Source of the DNA: Pseudomonas mandelii
Lineage (GTDB): Bacteria > Pseudomonadota > Gammaproteobacteria > Pseudomonadales > Pseudomonadaceae
Direction of reading: 5' to 3'
NCBI RefSeq assembly: GCF_024138395.1
Contig: NZ_JAMYDU010000012.1
Location: 79,170 to 143,169, forward strand
DNA length: 64,000 nucleotides
Below the pieces are notes generated by a model. The model had not been told where the DNA came from. It searched no databases and saw nothing but the letters and a program-made list of their open reading frames with translations. The translations under genes were made by a program, and so were the position numbers. How positions within the stretch are numbered: position 1 is the stretch's first letter; every line of letters begins with the position of its first letter. Shown here in pieces: positions 33,240 through 40,671 of this stretch.

Positions 33240-33257
33240 AATTTCAATCCTGAAATT
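33240..33257. promoter_or_regulatory. 18-bp inverted repeat in the pipR promoter region
   Basis: AATTTCA (33240-33246) and TGAAATT (33251-33257) are perfect 7-bp arms around ATCC. It is 19 bp upstream of the pipR start codon and has the size of a lux-box-like site, though the sequence is not a lux-box match. Confidence 0.35.
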
Positions 33258-33334
33258 CAGCACGTAGAATGCCACGCGTCGGCGCGGGACTGCCAGACAA
33301 AACCTATAAGAAATACTAGCTTTTGGGCGCATGA

Positions 33335-33347
33335 CTTACTCAGTAAG
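33335..33347. promoter_or_regulatory. 13-bp perfect palindrome upstream of the second iminopeptidase gene
   Basis: CTTACT-C-AGTAAG is perfectly symmetric and lies 55 bp before the ATG at 33402, inside the divergent promoter region. It is a candidate PipR site or another operator; function is unproven. Confidence 0.35.
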
Positions 33348-33401
33348 GTTGAGCCATTTGGTCAGCGTGCGAACCGGCCAGCATCATAAAGGGAGCGTGC
33401 G

Positions 33402-34289
33402 ATGTGGCGTGAAATCGAACCGGACCAACAAATAAACGTTGAAGTCGACGGCCACAATCTGGTGGTTTACAGCTTTGGCGAGGGCGATGAAGTCCTGCTG
33501 TGCCTCAATGGAGGCCCGGGGCTTCCCTGCGATTATCTGCGTGACGCCCATGGCTGGCTCAAGGACAAGGGGTTGCGAGTTGTCGCCTTCGACCAACTCG
33601 GCACCGGCGCGTCTGACAGACCCGAAGACCCATCCCTGTGGGACATCACCCGTTATGTCGCGGAGGTAGAAACCGTCCGGCAGGCCCTCGACCTGGGCCG
33701 TGTGCACTTGATGGGGCACTCCTGGGGAGGCTGGCTGGCAATCGAATATGCCATTTACCACCCTCACGCACTCAAAACCCTGATTCTGGAAAACACCGTA
33801 GGCGATATCCCGCACCTGTCTCAGGAACTGGAACGTCTGCGTGGCGCGCTGGGCAGCGAAACCGTGGCCATGATGCAACGTCATGAAGCCATGGGCACTC
33901 TCGATCACCCGCAATACCAGGCGGCGATCACCCTCCTCAACTATCGCCACGTCTGCCGTCTGGACGAGTGGCCGGCGCCGGTCACGCGCTCTTTGGGCGA
34001 CTGGAACATAGGGCCCTACACAACCATGCAGGGGCCGAATGAGTTTCTCTACGTCGGCAACCTGAAAAACTGGAACCGTCTGCCGGAAATGGCCGATTTC
34101 ACCATGCCGGTATTGATTACCACCGGCCAGCACGACGAACTGACCCCGGCTTGTGCCATGCGCATGAAAATGGCGCTCAAGGACGCGGCACTGCATGTGT
34201 TCCCCAATAGCAGCCACATGCCCTTCTACGAAGAACCTCACGCCTACTTTCCGGTGTTGCTGGATTTCCTCCAGCGGCACCGAGGTTAG
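33402..34289 (+). CDS. Proline iminopeptidase-like alpha/beta hydrolase (transporter operon)
   Basis: The 295-residue enzyme starts at ATG 33402 behind AAGGGAG. NGGPG (36-40), GHSWGG with Ser107 (105-110) and a C-terminal NSSHMPFYEE histidine define the S33 peptidase fold. It is a distant paralogue of the enzyme at 31473-32366. It is 3 bp from the first permease gene and so is the first gene of the importer operon, suggesting it processes an imported proline peptide or amide signal. Confidence 0.88.
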   Translation: MWREIEPDQQINVEVDGHNLVVYSFGEGDEVLLCLNGGPGLPCDYLRDAHGWLKDKGLRVVAFDQLGTGASDRPEDPSLWDITRYVAEVETVRQALDLGRVHLMGHSWGGWLAIEYAIYHPHALKTLILENTVGDIPHLSQELERLRGALGSETVAMMQRHEAMGTLDHPQYQAAITLLNYRHVCRLDEWPAPVTRSLGDWNIGPYTTMQGPNEFLYVGNLKNWNRLPEMADFTMPVLITTGQHDELTPACAMRMKMALKDAALHVFPNSSHMPFYEEPHAYFPVLLDFLQRHRG

Positions 34290-34292
34290 TCG

Positions 34293-35240
34293 ATGAATCT
34301 GTCGCGTTACCGTTTCATCCTGTCACGGCCCCTGCAGCTGCTGCCGGTGCTGTTCGGCATCAGTCTCATCACGTTTGTGCTAGTGCGCTCGATTCCCGGC
34401 GACCCGGCGCGCGCCCTGCTCGGCTCGCGCAGTACGCCGGAGGGGCTGCTCAGGGTTCGCGCCCAGTTCGGCCTCGATCAGCCGCTGTGGATGCAGTACT
34501 TCTACTTCCTGAAAAACCTGTTCAACGGCGACCTCGGCCAGTCATTGCTGTACAAGGTCGACGCCTTGAAGCTGATCAGCACGCGCATCGAGCCCACGTT
34601 GTTTCTGGTGCTTGGCAGCGTGCTGCTGGCAATGTTGATCGCGGTGCCGCTGGCCACCGTTGCGGCCCGTAACAAGGGCGGCTGGGGCGACAACCTGATC
34701 CGCCTGTTCACCACCGCCGGCCTCGGCATGCCGGCGTTTTGGCTGGGGATCATGTTGATCCTGTTATTCAGCGTACAACTGGGCTGGTTCCCGGTTTCCG
34801 GCTATGGCCGCTCCTGGCTGGACAAACTGCACCACATGGTTTTGCCCTGCCTGACCATTGCCCTGGCGTTATCGGCAGTGCTGGTACGCAATCTGCGAGC
34901 GAGCATGCTGATGGAATTGCAAGCCGACCACGTCACCGCGGCTCGGGCTCGCGGCCTGCCTGAAAACGCGGTGTTTCGACGTCATGTGCTACCCAACTCG
35001 CTCGTACCCGCCGTCAACCTGCTGGCGGTGAACATCGGCTGGCTGATCAGCGGCACAGTGGTCATCGAGAGTCTGTTCGCCATTCCCGGGATCGGCCAGT
35101 TATTGGTCCGGGGCATCTTCACCCGTGACTATATGGTGGTCCAGGGCGTGGCAATGGTGCTGGCCTGCGCCACCGTGGCGGTAAACTTTCTCGCCGATGT
35201 GGTGACTGTGGCCATCGATCCACGCGTGAAAATCCGATGA
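34293..35240 (+). CDS. Dipeptide-type ABC transporter permease (DppB family)
   Basis: The 315-residue permease has six membrane spans. The first (LLPVLFGISLITFVLVRSIPGDPA) is characteristic of DppB/OppB. The coupling segment reads TAARARGLPENAVFRRHVLPNSLVP. It overlaps the next permease gene by 4 bp. Together they form the channel for peptides or a peptide-like signal. Confidence 0.9.
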   Translation: MNLSRYRFILSRPLQLLPVLFGISLITFVLVRSIPGDPARALLGSRSTPEGLLRVRAQFGLDQPLWMQYFYFLKNLFNGDLGQSLLYKVDALKLISTRIEPTLFLVLGSVLLAMLIAVPLATVAARNKGGWGDNLIRLFTTAGLGMPAFWLGIMLILLFSVQLGWFPVSGYGRSWLDKLHHMVLPCLTIALALSAVLVRNLRASMLMELQADHVTAARARGLPENAVFRRHVLPNSLVPAVNLLAVNIGWLISGTVVIESLFAIPGIGQLLVRGIFTRDYMVVQGVAMVLACATVAVNFLADVVTVAIDPRVKIR

Positions 35241-36091
35241 GCAGTCAGGCAACGACGGCCCCCCAACTGAACCTGCGCCTGGGTTTGCGCAATCCTCGAT
35301 TGGCAATGGGAATGGGCCTGGCAATCCTGCTCGGCTGGCTGGTGCTGGCGATCTTCGCGCCCTGGATCGCGCCCTTCGATCCAATCGCCCAGAACACCGA
35401 TATTCGCCTGCTGGCGCCCCATCTGGCCCACCCGTTCGGCACCGACAATTTTGGCCGCGACGTCTTGTCTCGAGTGATCTGGTCGGCCCGCATCGACTTG
35501 CAGTTGGCGGTGATCGGGGTGATTTTCCCGTTCCTGATCGGCACCTGTGTCGGGGCCTTGTCCGGCTACATCGGCGGGCGTTTCGACACGTTCTGCATGC
35601 GTCTGATCGATATCATCCTGGCCTTCCCGTTCCTGGTGTTGATGCTGGCGATCATGGCAATCCTCGGCCCCGGACTGATGAGTTTTTATATCGCCATGGC
35701 CTTGGTGGGTTGGGTGTCTTACGCGCGGTTGATCCGCTCGCAGATCCTGATACTCAAGGAAAGCGATTTCGCCCTGGCCGCCAAAAGCCTCGGCTTCGGT
35801 CATGGGCGCATTCTGTTTCGGCACCTGCTGCCGAACGCGATGTTTGGCTCGATCGTGTTTTCCATGTCGGATGCGGTGCTGGTATTGCTCAACGGCGCGG
35901 CCGTCAGTTACCTCGGCCTCGGGGTTCAACCACCGACCGCCGAGTGGGGCACGATGGTCGCTGAAGGCCAGAGTTTCATCACTTCCGCCTGGTGGATCTG
36001 CACCTTTCCGGGATTGGCGATCGTCACCCTGGCCATGGGCTTCAGCCTGCTGGCCGACGCTGTCGCCGAACACTTGGGTGAACGCTCATGA
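35237..36091 (+). CDS. Dipeptide-type ABC transporter permease (DppC family)
   Basis: The 284-residue permease has an N-terminal span (LGWLVLAIFAPWIAPFDP) followed by HPFGTDNFGRDVLSRVIWSARI, the DppC/OppC signature. The coupling loop AAKSLGFGHGRILFRHLLPNAM contacts an ATPase. ATGA overlaps occur at both ends, so the operon is tightly coupled. Confidence 0.9.
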   Translation: MSSQATTAPQLNLRLGLRNPRLAMGMGLAILLGWLVLAIFAPWIAPFDPIAQNTDIRLLAPHLAHPFGTDNFGRDVLSRVIWSARIDLQLAVIGVIFPFLIGTCVGALSGYIGGRFDTFCMRLIDIILAFPFLVLMLAIMAILGPGLMSFYIAMALVGWVSYARLIRSQILILKESDFALAAKSLGFGHGRILFRHLLPNAMFGSIVFSMSDAVLVLLNGAAVSYLGLGVQPPTAEWGTMVAEGQSFITSAWWICTFPGLAIVTLAMGFSLLADAVAEHLGERS

Positions 36092-37074
36092 GTGCGCCCG
36101 TGCTGAAGGTCGAAGAGCTCAGCGTCATTGCCCGTAAGGGTGAGCACGAAGTGACTGTGGTGGATCGCTTGTCCTTTGACCTGGCCGAGGGTGAAGTGCT
36201 CGGACTGGTAGGAGAAAGCGGCTCCGGCAAAACCATGGCTTGTCGCGGTTTAATGAGGCTGCTGCCGTCGCCGAACCTGCGAGTCGAAGGCACAACCGTG
36301 CAGTTGGCCGGGGAGAATCTGTTGCACCTGGATGAGGCCGGCATGCGCCGCATGCGTGGGCGTCAGCTGGGAATGATTTTCCAGAACCCCAGCAGCCATC
36401 TTGACCCGTTGATGCGCATCGGCGAGCAGATTGGCGAAGGTATCCGTCTGCACCAGGGCGCCAGCAAGCGTGAAGCCCGAGCCCAGGCCATCGACGTACT
36501 TCGGCAAGTGGGCATTCCCGATCCGCAGCGGCGAGTCGACAGTTACCCTCACGAATTTTCCGGCGGCATGCGCCAGCGAGCGATGATCGCCGTGGCCCTG
36601 GGTTGCAACCCGAACGTGCTGATCGCCGACGAACCGACCACCGCCCTCGACGTCACGGTGCAAGCGCAGATTCTGCGCCTGTTGCTGGATCTTCGCGACC
36701 AGCGTGGCCTGTCGATCATCTTGATCACTCATGACTTGGGGGTCGTTGCCCAAACCTGCGACTCGATTGCCGTGATGTACGCCGGACGCTTGTGCGAGCA
36801 CGGCAACAAACACGAGGTGCTGGCCTATCCACGCCACCCTTACACCGCTGGGTTGATCGACTGTCAGCCGGCCACCAGTCACGGTCACGCATTGCTCAAA
36901 ACCATCGCCGGGCAACCGCCCCTGCTCGACGCCCTGCCCCAGGGTTGTCGGTTCAATCCGCGCTGCCAGCAAATCGGCAACCAATGCACAACACTGATGC
37001 CGAATTTGCAGCCCGTCAGCCATGGACACCGCATCGCTTGCCATTACCCCTTGGCCGCCGGAGACCGCTCATGA
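36088..37074 (+). CDS. Dipeptide-type ABC transporter ATPase (DppD family)
   Basis: The 328-residue ATPase has Walker A GESGSGKT, Q-loop MIFQNPSSHLDP, signature FSGGMRQR, Walker B VLIADEPTTALD and an H-loop in LITHDLG. The C-terminal region has the oligopeptide-type extension with cysteines (CRFNPRCQQIGNQC) that binds an iron-sulphur cluster in some DppD proteins. It pairs with the next ATPase. Confidence 0.9.
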   Translation: MSAPVLKVEELSVIARKGEHEVTVVDRLSFDLAEGEVLGLVGESGSGKTMACRGLMRLLPSPNLRVEGTTVQLAGENLLHLDEAGMRRMRGRQLGMIFQNPSSHLDPLMRIGEQIGEGIRLHQGASKREARAQAIDVLRQVGIPDPQRRVDSYPHEFSGGMRQRAMIAVALGCNPNVLIADEPTTALDVTVQAQILRLLLDLRDQRGLSIILITHDLGVVAQTCDSIAVMYAGRLCEHGNKHEVLAYPRHPYTAGLIDCQPATSHGHALLKTIAGQPPLLDALPQGCRFNPRCQQIGNQCTTLMPNLQPVSHGHRIACHYPLAAGDRS

Positions 37075-38042
37075 CCCTGCTCAAGGTCAAGGATCTGCAG
37101 GTGCGCTTCGCCGCGCCGGGCACTGGTCTGCTGGGCATGAACCGGCAATGGCTGACAGCCGTCAATGGCGTTTCGCTGACCCTTTCGGCCGGAGAAACGC
37201 TCGGGCTGGTCGGCGAGTCGGGCAGTGGCAAAAGCAGCTTGGGACGGGCGATCCTGCACCTTAATGAGATTTACGCCGGGCAGGTGCTGTTCGATGGCGT
37301 CGACATGGCTCACGCGGGGAAGGTCGACATAGAGCGGCTGCGTCGTGAAATGGCGATGGTTTTTCAAGACCCTTACGCCGCCCTCAACCCACGCCTGAGC
37401 ATCGGCCAGACCCTGGCGGAAGTGCTCCGGGTACAACGCAAAGTGCCAGAATCGCTGATTGCCGCCCGAGTCGATGAACTGCTGACTCTGGTTGGCCTGC
37501 GCCCCGAGTTGGCCTCGCGCAAACCGCACGCCTTGAGCGGCGGCCAATGCCAGCGTGTCGGGATCGCCCGCGCGCTGGCCGTGGAACCGCGCCTGATCGT
37601 CGCCGACGAATGCGTGGCCGCGCTGGATGTATCAATCCAGGGGCAGATCATCAACCTGCTGCTGGAACTGCGCCAACGCATGAACCTGGCGATTGTGTTC
37701 ATTGCCCATGATCTGGCGATCGTTCGCCGGCTCTGTGATCGGGTGGCGGTGATGTATCTGGGCAAGATCGTCGAAGAAGGCCCCGTCGAGGAAGTATTTC
37801 GCTCCCCGCGACATCCTTATACCGCCGCACTGATTCAGTCGATTCCGCAGATCGACCCGGCCCGGGCGCTACCCATCGACCCTTTGCCCGGAGAACCGCC
37901 CAGCCCCTTGCAACTGCCATCCGGCTGCGCCTTTCACCCACGCTGTCGCTATGTTCGTCCCACCTGTAGCCAGGTGGCGCCCCCTACCCGTCAACTCGAC
38001 GCTCGCCGTTACGACTGCGTGCTCGAAGAGCCTCTGCTTTAA
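37071..38042 (+). CDS. Dipeptide-type ABC transporter ATPase (DppF family)
   Basis: The product has 323 residues from ATG 37071, overlapping the DppD-like stop; a longer frame starting at 36792 overlaps DppD extensively and is rejected. It shows Walker A GESGSGKSS, signature LSGGQCQRV and Walker B LIVADECVAALD, where Cys-Val replaces the usual Pro-Val/Thr after the catalytic Glu. The C-terminal extension CAFHPRCRYVRPTC carries the conserved cysteines. It forms a heterodimer with the preceding ATPase. Confidence 0.9.
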   Translation: MTLLKVKDLQVRFAAPGTGLLGMNRQWLTAVNGVSLTLSAGETLGLVGESGSGKSSLGRAILHLNEIYAGQVLFDGVDMAHAGKVDIERLRREMAMVFQDPYAALNPRLSIGQTLAEVLRVQRKVPESLIAARVDELLTLVGLRPELASRKPHALSGGQCQRVGIARALAVEPRLIVADECVAALDVSIQGQIINLLLELRQRMNLAIVFIAHDLAIVRRLCDRVAVMYLGKIVEEGPVEEVFRSPRHPYTAALIQSIPQIDPARALPIDPLPGEPPSPLQLPSGCAFHPRCRYVRPTCSQVAPPTRQLDARRYDCVLEEPLL

Positions 38043-38074
38043 AAACAATGCACCCATCAAGAAGGAGTTTGACC

Positions 38075-39589
38075 ATGCGATCCAGGCATTTGAAATTGCT
38101 CGCCGCAGCCACATTGACCGCTTGCACCCTTGCCAGCGGTATCGCTCAGGCGGCCGGTGTACTCACCATCGGTTGCCGTGAAGAAAGCACCACGTTCGAC
38201 CCGATCAAGAGCGCGCAAAACCGCGATACCTGGGTGTTTTCCAATGTCTACGACACCCTGATCCGGGTCGACAAGGCCGGCAGCAAGATGGAGCCCGGTC
38301 TGGCTGAAAGCTGGAAAGTCTCCGACGATGGCCTGACCTACACCTTCAAAATGCGCGCGGCGAAATTCTCCGACGGCTCGCCGATCACGGCCGATGATGC
38401 GGCATTCAGTCTGTTGCGCACTCGTGATAACAAGGCCTCGCTGTGGAGCGATGCCTACAAACTGATCGACACGGCGAAAGCGGCCGACCCGCAGACCCTG
38501 GTGGTCACCCTGACCGCCCCGTCGGTACCGTTCCTCTCGCAACTGGCCTCGCCGACCGTGTCGGTTCTCTCACAGAAAGCCATGACCCGCATGGGCGAAG
38601 ATGCCTATGCCCAGGAGCCTGTGGTCTCAGGCGCATTTTTTGTCAAAGAGTGGCTGCGCGGCGACCGCGTGAAGCTGGAGAAGAACCCGCACTTCTGGCA
38701 GGCCGACACGGTCAGTCTGGATGGCGTGGAGTGGATTTCCATTCCGGACGACAACACCCGGATGCTCAAGGTACAGGCAGGCGAACTGGACTCCGCGATC
38801 TTCGTACCGTTCTCGCGAGTCGATGCGCTGCGCAAGGATCCCAACCTGACCATCCACTCCGACCCTTCCACTCGGGAAGATCACCTGCTGATCAACCATG
38901 AGCACGGGCTGCTGAGCAAACCTGAAGTACGTCAGGCACTGGACATGGCGATCAATAAAAAATCGGTGGTCGATACCGTCACCTTCGGCCATGGTCAGGA
39001 GGCTTATTCCTATATCCCCAAGGGCTCGCTTTACCATTACGACGACAATTTGAAGCGTCCATTCGACCCAACCAAAGCCAAGCAGATGCTGAGCGATGCC
39101 GGCGCAGCGGGCATGAAGCTGAATTACGTAGTCAACGCTGGCAACGAAGCCGATGAGCAGATTGCCGTGCTGGTTCAGCAGCAACTGGCAGCCGTTGGCG
39201 TGACCGCGAACCTGCAAAAGGTCGACCCCACCCAGAGCTGGCAGATGCTGGTCGACGGTGACTACGACCTGTCCGTGATGTACTGGACCAACGACATCCT
39301 CGACCCGGACCAGAAAACCACCTTCGTTCTGGGCCACGACACCAACATGAACTACATGACCCGCTACAAGAACGACAAGGTCAAGAATCTGGTGTCATCT
39401 GCCCGAGTGGAAGCGGACCCGGCCAAGCGTGAACAGATGTATGTCGACCTGCAGAAGGTCGCCAAACAGGACGTCAACTGGATCGACCTTTACTACAGCC
39501 CGTACATCAACATTTCGCGCAAGAACATAGAAAACTTCCAGCAAAACCCACTGGGGCGTTTCTCTCTTGAGGAAACGGTGAAGAACTAA
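38075..39589 (+). CDS. Peptide-type ABC transporter substrate-binding protein (DppA/OppA family)
   Basis: The 504-residue protein starts at ATG 38075 behind AAGGAG; the ATG at 38048 lies before that site. A signal peptide ends near SGIAQA. Family 5 motifs are AESWKVSDDGLTYTFKMR, FSDGSPITADDAAFS and LDMAINKKSVVDTVTFG. It catches the substrate in the periplasm for the four preceding subunits. In the PipR setting the ligand may be a plant-derived amide or proline-containing peptide; this is inferred. Confidence 0.9.
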   Translation: MRSRHLKLLAAATLTACTLASGIAQAAGVLTIGCREESTTFDPIKSAQNRDTWVFSNVYDTLIRVDKAGSKMEPGLAESWKVSDDGLTYTFKMRAAKFSDGSPITADDAAFSLLRTRDNKASLWSDAYKLIDTAKAADPQTLVVTLTAPSVPFLSQLASPTVSVLSQKAMTRMGEDAYAQEPVVSGAFFVKEWLRGDRVKLEKNPHFWQADTVSLDGVEWISIPDDNTRMLKVQAGELDSAIFVPFSRVDALRKDPNLTIHSDPSTREDHLLINHEHGLLSKPEVRQALDMAINKKSVVDTVTFGHGQEAYSYIPKGSLYHYDDNLKRPFDPTKAKQMLSDAGAAGMKLNYVVNAGNEADEQIAVLVQQQLAAVGVTANLQKVDPTQSWQMLVDGDYDLSVMYWTNDILDPDQKTTFVLGHDTNMNYMTRYKNDKVKNLVSSARVEADPAKREQMYVDLQKVAKQDVNWIDLYYSPYINISRKNIENFQQNPLGRFSLEETVKN

Positions 39590-39613
39590 GCAATCGTTGC
39601 ATGGAAAACAAAT

Positions 39614-39639
39614 GGACCTCTTTTCAGAGGTCCTTTTTT
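39614..39639 (+). terminator. Intrinsic terminator of the peptide importer operon
   Basis: GGACCTC / TTTTCA / GAGGTCC is followed by TTTTTT and lies 24 bp after the binding-protein stop. It is nearly identical in stem and loop to 31390-31420 and separates convergent operons. Confidence 0.88.
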
Positions 39640-39655
39640 ATGCCTGGAGCAGGGA

Positions 39656-40651
39656 TTAAAAACCCACATCCAGCACCACACTGTCCAGATAGGTTCCCGG
39701 TGGCGGTGTACTCTGGTCGGCGTAGATTTTGGCGTTGTAGTTGAAGATCTGACTGCCAGTGCCCAGGCCGTTGCCGGGGTTGACCTCGGCATCGGAGCTG
39801 GTGCGACGGGCCGTTCCGACGCTGCCCCAACGGGTGGTTCCGGCGCTCTTGAAGAGGTCATAAGCCAGGTAATTGCTGCCTGAGATCATCCGCCTGCGCC
39901 CGCCCACGCCGTCAGCATGTTGACCATCGTCCAGCCCCACCGTGTAGGTACTGCCCTTGGTGCAGGCCAGGTTGATCGTCTGGCCAGTGACGGTGGCGAA
40001 GGAGCTGATTACCGAAGCGCTGCCAAAGCTGATGTTCGGCGCAGTGATCGTGCAATCGTTGTCCACGGTCATGTTCACAGTCAGGCTGGTGGAACCGCTG
40101 TTGATGTCTCGCCCCTGGCAACTGCCGCCGCCACCGTAGTCATGGCAATAATCCCAGCTCCAGAAAATATTCAGGGTTTCAGAATAGATCCCGGCCGCTA
40201 CGTTGCTGCCGATAATCGTATTCAGGTAGATCGGTGCGGCCTTGGCAACTGCCGGATTGGAAAGCAGGCCGAGGGCATCGATGATCGAGTGTCGGGCAAA
40301 GTCGAACGCTACGCCACGAGTGATCGGATAGCTGGAGCTGTTGTTGGCAAACAGCGTGTAGCCAATCACATCACTGGTGGGCCCGACCGCTCCTGCGGTG
40401 GCTGACGTAATGGTGGCGTAAAAATGATCATCGCTGACCAATGACGACGCCAGCGAACCGGTGCAACTCAAACCGGCATGGGGGGTGGAACTGGTTTGCA
40501 AAGTGGTACGCACCGCGATCGAACTTAGCGAGCCAAAACCGGCCGGTGAAGTACTGGCCACTTCGCACAAGGCATAGACCTGACACGGCAGAAAAATCGC
40601 CATCAGCCTGATCACTTTACCCGGCCACCCATCAGAAAATTGCACACCCAT
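39656..40651 (-). CDS. csuE: Csu-type pilus tip adhesin (two spore coat U domains)
   Basis: The 331-residue protein holds two spore-coat-U modules: an N-terminal one (about 28-170, CEVASTSPAGFGSLSS..) and a C-terminal one (about 195-331, DCTITAPNISFGSASV.. ending LDSVVLDVGF). This double architecture, with the first domain as receptor-binding tip, is that of CsuE. It is the last gene of the minus-strand operon, as in csu loci. An ATG at 40651 abuts GGGAG; GTG two codons later has better spacing. Confidence 0.85.
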   Translation of the reverse strand: MGVQFSDGWPGKVIRLMAIFLPCQVYALCEVASTSPAGFGSLSSIAVRTTLQTSSTPHAGLSCTGSLASSLVSDDHFYATITSATAGAVGPTSDVIGYTLFANNSSSYPITRGVAFDFARHSIIDALGLLSNPAVAKAAPIYLNTIIGSNVAAGIYSETLNIFWSWDYCHDYGGGGSCQGRDINSGSTSLTVNMTVDNDCTITAPNISFGSASVISSFATVTGQTINLACTKGSTYTVGLDDGQHADGVGGRRRMISGSNYLAYDLFKSAGTTRWGSVGTARRTSSDAEVNPGNGLGTGSQIFNYNAKIYADQSTPPPGTYLDSVVLDVGF

Positions 40652-40671
40652 CTCCCTGTTCTATTGGCGTT

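Noticed and set aside
33384..34280. 298-residue open frame antisense to the iminopeptidase gene
   Set aside because: It exactly shadows a gene with intact NGGPG and GHSWGG motifs and has no plausible start signal.
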